This document shows, in pieces, positions 41,669 to 52,144 of a DNA stretch of 64,000 nt (within the stretch, counting starts at the first letter, position 1; the number at the start of each line of letters is the position of its first letter). The translations under genes and the position numbers were made by a program. The stretch covers positions 496,001-560,000 of the forward strand of contig CAVQGN010000003.1 of the NCBI GenBank assembly GCA_963712055.1, read 5' to 3'. The notes beneath the pieces were generated by a model that worked only from the letters and a program-made list of their open reading frames with translations, made no database searches and had not been told where the DNA came from. Source of the DNA: JAHBVL01 sp963712055 (GTDB lineage: Bacteria; Chloroflexota; Chloroflexia; Thermomicrobiales; UBA6265).

Positions 41669-42402
41669 GGCGCGCTTGGACAAAGTGAAGCCAAACTGGT
41701 CGGCACGTCTGTGCAGATCAGGTCGGGCGCGAGCGTCAGCGCCCTGGCCAACTCCTCGGGTGTGTTGACGGTCCACACCATTACCCGCAAACCAGCGGCG
41801 CTCGCCGCCGCGGCAACGTCACTATTTGCCGCATGAACAGAAACATCGGCGCGACAGCAGCCGAGTTCGAGGGCACGAATCAGTTCATCCGGGTGGTTCC
41901 AGAGACCCGTCAACCCGCGCCGACCATGAGGAAGAAAATGCTGAGCGATGGCGAGCGCAGCCGGATCGAACGACGTAATCGTGACGTTGCTGAGACGATC
42001 GTGTTCAACAATTGTCTCGATCACTCTGGGAACAAGGCGCTCGAGATCCGTACCGGGATCGCTCTTGATCTCGACGGTGATATCAACCACGTCGCCGAGC
42101 ACAGCAAAGACCTCGGCCAGCGTCGGAATCTGACAAGGCTCCGGCCAATCGGAAAAATCAGCACGCGCATCGAGCTGTTGCAGCTCGAACAACGTCATCG
42201 AGCGGACCAGACCATGCCCGTCCGTCGTGCGGTCGACAGTGTCATCGTGGATAACAACAGGAACTCCATCAGCGGAAAGCTGGACATCGAGTTCCACCGA
42301 TTCGAGACCGAGCGCAATGGCATGCCTGAATCCCGGCAGCGTGTTTTCCGGTGCTTCGCCTCTTGCGCCACGGTGACCAGCAATCGCCCAGTATCGATCC
42401 AT
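41665..42402 (-). CDS. Glycerophosphodiester phosphodiesterase (UgpQ-like)
   Basis: 245 residues, cytoplasmic (no signal peptide). All GDPD hallmarks are present: AGHRGARGEAPENTLPGF, ESVELDVQLSADGVPVVIHD and TTDGHG, then KSDPGTDLERL and the closing VMVWTVNTPEELARAL. It hydrolyses glycerophosphodiesters to glycerol-3-phosphate and an alcohol with a divalent metal. It is the last gene on the minus strand after an Ugp-like ABC importer, separated by 117 nt, which supports a scavenging route: import followed by cleavage. Confidence 0.92.
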   Translation of the reverse strand: MDRYWAIAGHRGARGEAPENTLPGFRHAIALGLESVELDVQLSADGVPVVIHDDTVDRTTDGHGLVRSMTLFELQQLDARADFSDWPEPCQIPTLAEVFAVLGDVVDITVEIKSDPGTDLERLVPRVIETIVEHDRLSNVTITSFDPAALAIAQHFLPHGRRGLTGLWNHPDELIRALELGCCRADVSVHAANSDVAAAASAAGLRVMVWTVNTPEELARALTLAPDLICTDVPTSLASLCPSAP

Positions 42403-42519
42403 CTCCCCTGCCTCCCTGCGACCATGTTCGATTCGCCGAGCATCGCATAGATAGAAGAGAAGGTGGTTTACGAAGAAGTGTCGAACCGCTTGTTTCGAAG
42501 AGGATGACGCTGCGGGCCT

Positions 42520-43377
42520 CTATCCCTTGGTCGCGCCGGCCGTCAATCCTGACACATAGTTGTCCACGAAGAACGAATAGGCGATCGCAACTGGAACCGA
42601 ACCGAGAATACCGGCCGCCATCAGCGCGCCCCAGTAGTAAACGTCAGCCCGGATCAGATCGCTGACGACTCCAACCGGCACGGTCTTCATGTCGCCAGTT
42701 CCCATGAACACCAGCGCATAGAGGAATTCGTTCCAGGCGAGGGTGAAGCAAAAGATCCCCGCCGAGAGAATTCCTGGCATCGCCAGAGGCATGATGATCT
42801 GCCGCATCGCTTGCAAGCGGGTCGCGCCATCTACCAGCGCGGCATCCTCGAGTTCCTTCGAAATCGTGCGGAAATAGCCCATCAAGAGCCAACTCGCGAA
42901 CGGGATGAGAAAGGTCGGATAGGTCAGGATCAGCGCCCAGTAGCGATTGTAGAGGCCGTAGTTCGATATGATTTCCGAAAGCGGCAGGAAGAGGAGCGTG
43001 GGCGGGACCAGATACGCGATGAATATCGCAGCTCCGAGAAAGTTCCCCCCGCGAAACTTGTACCGACCCAACGCATAACCGATGAAGATGCTGCAGATGA
43101 GCGCCAACGTAGTCGCTCCAACCGTCACAATCAAGGTGTTTTGCGTCCACTTCAGGAAATCCGTATCCTCGAACAGGTAGCGGTAGTGGGTCAGCGTAGC
43201 ACTGGTCAGCACAAAGGGATTCAAGTTCGTGTCACGCAGATCAGCGGAAGGCTTGAGCGAAACGATCAGCATCCAGGCAAACGGAAAGATCAGGAATACG
43301 GCAAAAAACGCGAGTGGAATATAGAACTGATAGAGTTTCTGCCACCACTTGTTTTCGCCGACGATATGGGTGCCCAT
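42520..43377 (-). CDS. Carbohydrate/glycerol-3-phosphate ABC transporter permease (UgpE/MalG-like)
   Basis: 285 residues with six membrane helices, starting LYQFYIPLAFFAVFLIFPF. The EAA loop that docks the ATPase is ELEDAALVDGATRLQAMRQIIMP. It starts immediately after the first permease gene (its stop codon is adjacent to this start), with a strong GGAAGGAGG site inside the upstream gene's end. It forms the channel with the UgpA/MalF-like partner. Confidence 0.92.
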   Translation of the reverse strand: MGTHIVGENKWWQKLYQFYIPLAFFAVFLIFPFAWMLIVSLKPSADLRDTNLNPFVLTSATLTHYRYLFEDTDFLKWTQNTLIVTVGATTLALICSIFIGYALGRYKFRGGNFLGAAIFIAYLVPPTLLFLPLSEIISNYGLYNRYWALILTYPTFLIPFASWLLMGYFRTISKELEDAALVDGATRLQAMRQIIMPLAMPGILSAGIFCFTLAWNEFLYALVFMGTGDMKTVPVGVVSDLIRADVYYWGALMAAGILGSVPVAIAYSFFVDNYVSGLTAGATKG

Positions 43378-44322
43378 CTAGTCCTCCTTCCTGATAAAGC
43401 GAAGAAGGAGAATGGCGCCAATTGCCAGCGCCGGGAACATGTAGAGCGAGATAGCCGCGGCTTCCCCAAGATAGCCTGCGTTCAACCCTACCTGATACGA
43501 GTACGTTCCAAAGACGTGGGTCATGTTATACGGACCACCGCGAGTCAGCACGTAAACCAGCTGGAAATCAGAAATCGTCCAGATGATCGAGAAGAGAGTA
43601 GCGACAAGTACGATGGGACTGATAACCGGCCAGGTCACCGTTTTGAACCGTTGCCATTTGTTGGCGCCGTCGAGCGCCGCTGCTTCGGCCAAATCGGCGG
43701 GTACGGCCTGCAGACCAGCCAGAATCGAAATCGCAAAGAACGGAGTTCCACGCCAGATATTGGCAATGCAAAGCGAAATCCGGGCGTTCCATACTTCGCC
43801 AAGGAAGTTGATGTTCTGGTCGATGATTCCCAGGTCTTTGAGCACCCAGGAGATCGGACTATCGACAGAATTGAAGAGCATGAGGAAGGCAAGACTGCTC
43901 AAAGCAGTAGGAACGATCCACGGCAGCAGCAAACCGGCTCGGACAGCCCGACTGAAGCGAAACTGACGATTGAGCAGCAGCGCCAAACCGAGTCCGAGAA
44001 AGAGCTTGAAGGGAACCGTACCAACGCCATAGATCGCGGTATTGCGCAGTGTCTGCTGGAAGATCGAATCAGACCAGAGATAGCGGAAGTTCTCGGCACC
44101 GACGAACTCATACGCCCGGGTCAGGAAGGTCTTGTCGGTCATCGACCACCAGATGCCCAGGAAAAAGGGATAGGCCATGAACAGGAGCAGGATGGCCCAG
44201 CCTGGAATCATCATCAGGTAAGCCAGAACGCCTTCGTTCTGAAGCGGTGAATGTGGATTCTTCGGAAACTCCAGCTCACTGGCGTCCGTTGCTGGCGCCA
44301 TTGCCGTCGGTGTTGCAGCCAT
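43378..44322 (-). CDS. Carbohydrate/glycerol-3-phosphate ABC transporter permease (UgpA/MalF-like)
   Basis: 314 residues with about six membrane helices after a polar ~30-residue start; AYLMMIPGWAILLLFMAYPF is the first helix. The EAA loop reads PADLAEAAALDGANKWQRFK. It lies between the substrate-binding protein gene (83 nt upstream) and the second permease (abutting). The ATPase expected for such importers (UgpC/MalK type) is not encoded in the window and is probably shared from elsewhere. Confidence 0.92.
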   Translation of the reverse strand: MAATPTAMAPATDASELEFPKNPHSPLQNEGVLAYLMMIPGWAILLLFMAYPFFLGIWWSMTDKTFLTRAYEFVGAENFRYLWSDSIFQQTLRNTAIYGVGTVPFKLFLGLGLALLLNRQFRFSRAVRAGLLLPWIVPTALSSLAFLMLFNSVDSPISWVLKDLGIIDQNINFLGEVWNARISLCIANIWRGTPFFAISILAGLQAVPADLAEAAALDGANKWQRFKTVTWPVISPIVLVATLFSIIWTISDFQLVYVLTRGGPYNMTHVFGTYSYQVGLNAGYLGEAAAISLYMFPALAIGAILLLRFIRKED

Positions 44323-44405
44323 CGATCAAACTCTGTTCTTTTTCATCGCGATAGGATGGAGAAAACTGGCGACGGATGTCTCCGCCGCCAGTTCAGTTCG
44401 CGGGT

Positions 44406-45794
44406 TTACTCGGCGTAGATTCGCTCGAGTTGATCCGCTCCCCATTCGACAGCTGCCTTGGCATCGCCTTCTTGCGCGGCGCGGGCAAACGTATCGATCA
44501 CGATATAGGTCGAATAGGCGCGGGCCGCCTTTTCGTTGGCCGGTCCGGCAAAGCCCTTGTTGCGGCCATAGTTGACCACGTCGAGATAGGGCAACAGTTT
44601 GGGATTAGCCGTGTACACCTCGAGCTCGGAGTAGTCAGCCATCGATGGGATGTAGTATCCAGCGTTGGCGTTGTACCACGAAGTCAAATTCTCCGGCTCA
44701 TAGAAGTACTGCAGCCAGGACTTCGCGCCTTCGATGTTGCCTGAGTAGTTCATGATCCCCCACGACTGCGCGCCGAGGTTGTTGAACCGTCCCGCAGGAC
44801 CGGATGGGAAACCACCATGGTTCATATCTTCATGAATCTCGGGCACGCCACCATCTGCTTCGTCCAGACCAGCAGTGATGTAGATGCTGCTGCCGTTGAG
44901 TGTGGCGGAGATCTGATCAGTCAGGAAGGCGTTGTTGTTCGCACTGTCGTCCCAGGAGAGGCCTGTTTCGTCGAACGCACCCTTCCAGCCCTCGATAAAC
45001 ACCTGCATGCCATCGATGAACTCCGGTTTGTTGAAGGCGACCGTAACACCGTCCTCTTCGACCTCCATCGCTCCGTGTGCCCACATGTAGGAATAGGTGA
45101 AGCTCGGCGGGTCGCCAATGCTATGACCCAACGCCTGCCCGAGCGGTTTGCCCATTTCCTTGAGCGTCTTACCGACCGCAAAGAGGTCTTCCCATGTTTC
45201 CGGGAAGGTTTCAGCGCCGGCTTCCTTGAAATAGCTCTCGCGGTAAGCATAGGCCGATGACGACGTGCCATACGGAATGCTGTACCAGTTGCCACCGACC
45301 GATGCGGTGTTTACAACCCAGTCGTAGTAACCGCCTGAAGCCTCTCCAAGTGGAACGGCAATGTCGTTGAGATCGACCAGGCTTTCCTGATAGAGATATG
45401 GCCATGGATCCCACATCTGGATGATATCCGGACCTGAACCAGCCTGAACCGCCGCACCAATACGGGCCTGCACATCGGCAAACGCAACAAAGTCGACTTG
45501 AACGTCGACCCCGTTTTCCTCACCCCAGGTGTTCATCATCTCTTCGAATCGTTCCTGGCCCGCCTGCACGAAGTAGGTGTTGCCAAGGATGTTCAACTTG
45601 GTTCCCTCGAGCTGCGCTGGAGCTTTCGAAAACCTCGGTCCCGAACCAGGAGCGGCATAGCCGGACGTCTGGAGTGCGGCTGTCACCGCTGGAACGGAAA
45701 GTCCCAGGGCGGTCGCTCGCTTGAGAACCTGGCGCCGGGAATAGCGGAGCGTTTTCGCTTCGCTAATGAGCCCGTTGATCTTCTGGTCACTCAT
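44406..45794 (-). CDS. ABC transporter substrate-binding protein, family 1 (UgpB-like)
   Basis: 462 residues from an ATG with GGAGGAG upstream. A Tat-like leader (YSRRQVLKRATALGLSVPAV) precedes the mature family-1 binding fold: EEMMNTWGEENGVDVQVDF at the first lobe, SGPDIIQMWDPWPYLYQES, and GPAGRFNNLGAQSWGIMNYS near the hinge. Such proteins bind sugars or glycerol-phosphate compounds. The GDPD gene downstream points to glycerophosphodiesters or glycerol-3-phosphate, while other sugars remain possible. Confidence 0.88.
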   Translation of the reverse strand: MSDQKINGLISEAKTLRYSRRQVLKRATALGLSVPAVTAALQTSGYAAPGSGPRFSKAPAQLEGTKLNILGNTYFVQAGQERFEEMMNTWGEENGVDVQVDFVAFADVQARIGAAVQAGSGPDIIQMWDPWPYLYQESLVDLNDIAVPLGEASGGYYDWVVNTASVGGNWYSIPYGTSSSAYAYRESYFKEAGAETFPETWEDLFAVGKTLKEMGKPLGQALGHSIGDPPSFTYSYMWAHGAMEVEEDGVTVAFNKPEFIDGMQVFIEGWKGAFDETGLSWDDSANNNAFLTDQISATLNGSSIYITAGLDEADGGVPEIHEDMNHGGFPSGPAGRFNNLGAQSWGIMNYSGNIEGAKSWLQYFYEPENLTSWYNANAGYYIPSMADYSELEVYTANPKLLPYLDVVNYGRNKGFAGPANEKAARAYSTYIVIDTFARAAQEGDAKAAVEWGADQLERIYAE

Positions 45795-46129
45795 GTGTCA
45801 ACTCCTCCTCGCGCTGCGATGGACCACGTAGCCCACCATCGACAGTCCGTTCGTCACGACAAGGACAGAATCTTGTTTCGGTTGCTTTCTTGTCCGGTTG
45901 CAGAGAAGCCTCTGACGCCGGAATAGTTTTGTTGGCCTTGTCGACCTCTTACGGATAAACGCATGGTACAGGAAGTTGGCGAAAAATGCACAACTCCTAT
46001 CGCTTTTCGCAAAAGACGTTCAAATAGGGCGATGGAACGAAAGGGGACCGTCTTCACTGATGGGCATGCAAAAAAGGGCCGGAAGCGTTCTTGCTTCAGG
46101 CCCTCTTCCTTACAGTCGTTGGGTGAGGA
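45795..46129. other. 335-nt intergenic region
   Basis: Between the start of the UgpB-like gene and the end of the cysteine-rich gene, both on the minus strand. It should hold the promoter of the Ugp-like operon at its left end. The right end carries the terminator of the cysteine-rich gene. Nothing else can be supported; short open frames here lack ribosome binding sites and homology. Confidence 0.5.
46069..46104 (-). terminator. Rho-independent terminator after the cysteine-rich gene
   Basis: Reading minus: stem AGGGCC-T-GAAGC paired with GCTTCCGGCCCT around a 6-nt loop (46075-46104), directly followed by a U-tract (the A-run at 46069-46075 on the plus strand). It lies 26 nt after the stop codon. 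Confidence 0.8.
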
Positions 46130-47212
46130 TTATTCCTGAGATTCTGCCTGCTCGGCGTCCTGATTCAACTTGAACGCGAGCAGGGCCGCCGCGCCGCCGA
46201 GCATTGCCACGCTAGCAGTCACACTCCCGCCACTACCAGCCTCGTCCCCGACACCGGTGTTGGGCAGGGTAGTCGCGATATCGCCAGATTTGGCTGGGCC
46301 ATCAGGTAGGCCAGGGTTGGTTGGATGGTCGGGCTGACCAGGCTTGTGGGGATCGCAGCAGGACTCGGAACATGAGCCATCGGCACAGCAACACTCGCCT
46401 TTGGCACAGTCTCCGTCGGTCTGGCAGGTCTTCTCGCAGTAGTTCTCCGAGCAGATGTCCTCCGGTCCACAGCACTCGCCAGCTCTGCAGGTGTCTTCGC
46501 AGGTGTTGTCGGAACCGCAAGTTTTGCAACCGAGACAAGGATCACCGCAGTCGATGGAACCGCCACATCCATCGCTAACCAGCCCACACTCACCCTCATC
46601 GCAGGTCACACGTGGGTTACAACAAACGCCATTTTCTTTATCACACACACCGTCGCAGCAGAGGTCACCGCAGGGAATGAGATCATCGGCGCAGCAGTCA
46701 CCCGCTTCGTTGCACTGACCTACGCTGCAGCATTCACCGCCGCCACAAACGTCACCGTCGCAGCATGTTTCGGCACCCAACACACAACCACCGTTGCAGC
46801 AGATGCCCGCGGCATTTCCGCATTGCTGACCATCTGGGTCCACCTGACATGTATCACCAGCGCAGGTCTGGCACTCCGGACATGGACAGGTGAAGTCGAT
46901 TACGAACGACGGATCACTACAAATGTATGTCGATAGACCACAGAAATCACCGCATTCTGGCTCCCTGCAGCAGACACCAGCTAGCGGAAAACAAATCGGT
47001 CCCTGGCAGCAGACACCGCCACAGCACTGAAGGCCTGCGCCACAGTCGCTGGTGAGGCTACATTCCTCCCCAGCTGCCTTCGCTGTACTCCATTTCGTCG
47101 CCGGAACGGCCGCGGCACCAACCGCAGTCGCGAGTAGTCCCTTTAGCAGTGACCGCCTGGAGGCACTATTCGCTAGCGATCTCGTCAGATGATCGAATCG
47201 CTTTCCGTCCAT
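46130..47212 (-). CDS. Tat-exported, cysteine-rich LPXTG surface protein
   Basis: About 360 residues. The N-terminus has a twin-arginine leader (NSASRRSLLKGLLATAVGAAAVP). The mature part contains 56 cysteines in about 250 residues, arranged as repeating CC-x3-CC and C-x4-GxCC clusters (e.g. GGVCCQGP, GGECCSVGQC, CKTCGSDNTC) much like tandem disulfide-knot or metal-binding modules. A Pro/Gly-rich spacer (HKPGQPDHPTNPG) then leads to LPNTG, a hydrophobic helix, and a tail lacking the usual positive residues. Export as a folded protein by Tat, then sortase-type anchoring, is the natural reading. No sortase gene is in the window. Start at 47212 has AGGTGG eight bases upstream. Function unknown. 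Confidence 0.75.
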   Translation of the reverse strand: MDGKRFDHLTRSLANSASRRSLLKGLLATAVGAAAVPATKWSTAKAAGEECSLTSDCGAGLQCCGGVCCQGPICFPLAGVCCREPECGDFCGLSTYICSDPSFVIDFTCPCPECQTCAGDTCQVDPDGQQCGNAAGICCNGGCVLGAETCCDGDVCGGGECCSVGQCNEAGDCCADDLIPCGDLCCDGVCDKENGVCCNPRVTCDEGECGLVSDGCGGSIDCGDPCLGCKTCGSDNTCEDTCRAGECCGPEDICSENYCEKTCQTDGDCAKGECCCADGSCSESCCDPHKPGQPDHPTNPGLPDGPAKSGDIATTLPNTGVGDEAGSGGSVTASVAMLGGAAALLAFKLNQDAEQAESQE

Positions 47213-47471
47213 TGCCATCCACCTGTAGGTTGATTTGCGGCTAGTCACACCGCTGCTGACCGGGCACTTGGAAACATGAAAACGAACCGAATCGACTGTA
47301 ACTTTCCCCCATGGCGACTTCGCTTGCAGAAGACGCGAAACTGCTTTTCCCAGCGTACGATTGCATTCATGCGACCAGCAGAACGTAGGCTTCGTGCTGC
47401 TCTGAAACCCTGACCATCCCTCGGCTGCTAATCTTCATAGGGGTATCGTCCAATTCAGACAGGAGCCTGCG

Positions 47472-48422
47472 ATGAAACTCGTGATCAATGCCGCCGAAGG
47501 TGAGCAATATTTCGATCAGGTCTATGCGGTGCCGGGCTATGAAATCGTCCGTGTTCTCGACCAGGCCGATTTGCCGGCCGCTATCGCCGATGCCGATGTG
47601 TATTTCGGTTTTCCGAATTCGGAATTGATGGGAATCGCGCCCAACCTGAAATGGATTCAGGCGCCCAGCGCCGGTGTCGATTTTCTGATGCGGGTGCCGG
47701 AACTCGTCGAAAACGACATGATCCTCACCAACACCCGGGGCGCCCATGCGGTGTCGATCGCGGAACACACCTTTGGTCTTCTCCTGTCACTGACCCGGGT
47801 CATTCCCCAGTGTGTCCACTGGCAGGACAAGCACTATTGGGCCCGCACAGAAGGCTATCGGCTGCCGCGCGAAATCATGGGTTCGACGATGGGCATTGTC
47901 GGCTATGGGCAGATCGGCCGTGCCGTTGCGAAACGTGCGGCAGGTTTCGACATGCGCGTGCTCGCAGTCGATGTGTATCCTGGAGCCACGGATGCTTACT
48001 GTGAAGCCGTAACTGGCATCGAGACGCTTGTCGACGTTGCCCAACAATCAGACGTGCTCGTGATTGCGGCTCCCTACACAAAGGAAACGCGCCATGTGAT
48101 TAGCGACGACGTTCTGACGGCGATGCCAGAAGATGGCTATCTGATCGTCGTCTCACGTGGTGGCGTGGTCGACGAAGAAGCACTGGTCCGGACCCTCGAC
48201 GCAGGTCGGCTGGCTGGCGCGGCGCTCGACGTCGCCGAAACCGAACCGCTGCCAGCGGAGAGTCCACTCTGGAACTACGACCGGGTGCTGTTGACTCCGC
48301 ATCTCGCCGGCTCCTCCTGGCAAAAAGAGCGACGGGTTGTCGAGATTCTGATTGAAAACCTGGGACGCTTCCAGCGCGGTGAAGAACTCAAGAATCTGGT
48401 CGACAAGAGGGCAGGGTTCTAG
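47472..48422 (+). CDS. D-2-hydroxyacid dehydrogenase (NAD-dependent)
   Basis: 316 residues with AGGAG seven bases before the ATG. The N-terminal catalytic lobe has KWIQAPSAGVDFL; the nucleotide-binding lobe opens with the Rossmann motif GIVGYGQIGRAVA; the catalytic Arg is in VVSRGGVVDEEAL, the Glu in VAETEPLP, and the His in LTPHLAGSS. It reduces 2-keto acids or oxidises D-2-hydroxy acids; exact substrate unknown. It is followed 17 nt later by recQ, on the same strand. Confidence 0.9.
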   Translation: MKLVINAAEGEQYFDQVYAVPGYEIVRVLDQADLPAAIADADVYFGFPNSELMGIAPNLKWIQAPSAGVDFLMRVPELVENDMILTNTRGAHAVSIAEHTFGLLLSLTRVIPQCVHWQDKHYWARTEGYRLPREIMGSTMGIVGYGQIGRAVAKRAAGFDMRVLAVDVYPGATDAYCEAVTGIETLVDVAQQSDVLVIAAPYTKETRHVISDDVLTAMPEDGYLIVVSRGGVVDEEALVRTLDAGRLAGAALDVAETEPLPAESPLWNYDRVLLTPHLAGSSWQKERRVVEILIENLGRFQRGEELKNLVDKRAGF

Positions 48423-48439
48423 TCTCGCCAGATTATTAA

Positions 48440-50743
<2,304 letters not shown>

Positions 50744-50786
50744 CGGAAACCTCAGACTTCGGTTGGGACCTCGTCTCGATCCGGCG

Positions 50787-50814
50787 CGGCTCAAAGCCTG
50801 AGCCGTCCCATTTT
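50787..50814 (+). terminator. Candidate terminator after recQ
   Basis: CGGCTCA (50787-50793) and TGAGCCG (50799-50805) form a 7-bp stem with 5-nt loop, followed by TCCCATTTT, 44 nt after the recQ stop. Confidence 0.55.
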
Positions 50815-50939
50815 CAATTGACTCGCGGCTGTTGATCGTGGTTAGAGACCTAAGAGACTCGATGGAGAACCATGACCACAAATCAGGTCAATCTACAATT
50901 GTGATCAGATGTTTCCAAAGATAGTCATAAGGATTGATC

Positions 50940-52073
50940 ATGCCCAAACAGGAGATCAAGATCGTCGTCTGGGACAGTATCGGCAACACGCTCCTTGGCG
51001 TCCGACCGTGGGAGAGCTGGGAACCCGGGATCAAAGCTGCGATGCTGGCTGAACGTCCTGACGCAGCCACGGATGCCCGTTCATTTTGGGATATCCTCGC
51101 CGACTATGATGTCGATCTGACCTGGTTCAACAGCGCCGATAGCCCCTATGCCGCATTCGGGCAACTCTATGCCGATTACGACGGCGCTATCCGCTTCACC
51201 CAGGACGCCGATGAGGTTGGCGCGGCCGTCCAGGACGCTGATTTTCTGGTGCTGCACAAGCATTCACTGCCGGGTGAGTACATCGAATCGGCATCGAATC
51301 TGAAACTGATCCAGCATCTCGGCCAGGATTATCGCGGGGTGCCAATGGATGCTGCCCGATCACGATCGATCCCGGTCGCCGCCACGCCACTGGTCAACTA
51401 CATCACGGTTGCTGAGCAATGCTGGGCCTACATCCTCAACTGGAGCAAACGCTTGCCATCTCTGCAGCAGCAGATGGCCAGTCGGGCCTATGTCGATCAG
51501 TGGGGTCTCTTTCCCGATACCCACTATCTCGGTGACCTCACTCTCGGACTGCTCGGTCTCGGCGAGATCGCCCGACCGATCGCCAGGGTCGCGCAAGCCT
51601 TCGATATGCCAACGCTGTACTGGGATATCCAGCGTTTCCCTGATCTCGAAGAGCGCTACAACCTGACCTACGTTTCCTGGGACGACCTCTTCAGTCAGTC
51701 GGATATCGTGACCACCCAACTGGCGTTGAACCCGCAAACCGAAGGGCTCATCGGCGCGCGTGAATTCGGGTTGATGAAACCGACGGCGCTCTTCATGAAC
51801 ACGGCGCGCGGGAAGCTGGTCGATCAGTCGGCATTGACCGCAGCGTTGGCGAATGGGCAGATCGGAGCGGTCGCGCTCGATGTCTTTGCAGAAGAACCGT
51901 TGCCCACCGATGATCCTCTCTTCGATCTCTTCGATCCAACCAGCGAGCGCTTGACCCTGACCCCGCACAATGCATGGCAGAACCCATGGACGTGGGTCCG
52001 GGATTCGCAGGAGCTCTGGTTTAACGTGCGCCGGGCGCTGGGAGATGAACCGATCCATCATCTGGTGTCGTAA
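50940..52073 (+). CDS. D-2-hydroxyacid dehydrogenase family protein
   Basis: 377 residues from an ATG with AAGGA seven bases upstream. N-terminal ~130 residues form an unusually long catalytic lobe (VWDSIGNTLLGVRPWESWEP start), then the Rossmann motif TLGLLGLGEIARPIARV, the catalytic Arg in MNTARGKLVDQSAL, Glu in DVFAEEPLP and His in LTPHNAWQN. It is a longer relative of the dehydrogenase at 47472. A decayed copy of part of a gene like this one lies at 53735-53800. It precedes a DUF1254/DUF1214 gene by 71 nt on the same strand. Confidence 0.88.
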   Translation: MPKQEIKIVVWDSIGNTLLGVRPWESWEPGIKAAMLAERPDAATDARSFWDILADYDVDLTWFNSADSPYAAFGQLYADYDGAIRFTQDADEVGAAVQDADFLVLHKHSLPGEYIESASNLKLIQHLGQDYRGVPMDAARSRSIPVAATPLVNYITVAEQCWAYILNWSKRLPSLQQQMASRAYVDQWGLFPDTHYLGDLTLGLLGLGEIARPIARVAQAFDMPTLYWDIQRFPDLEERYNLTYVSWDDLFSQSDIVTTQLALNPQTEGLIGAREFGLMKPTALFMNTARGKLVDQSALTAALANGQIGAVALDVFAEEPLPTDDPLFDLFDPTSERLTLTPHNAWQNPWTWVRDSQELWFNVRRALGDEPIHHLVS

Positions 52074-52144
52074 ATCACAACAGTGGATACACCGAGTGTC
52101 GTCTCTTGACTCGTCTTGATTTGAGAAACCATGGGAGGCAAACA

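Noticed and set aside
42811..44250. A 479-codon open frame on the plus strand
   Set aside because: It is antisense to two clear ABC permease genes, and its translation is Arg/Glu/Gln-rich low-quality protein typical of shadow frames in GC-rich DNA.
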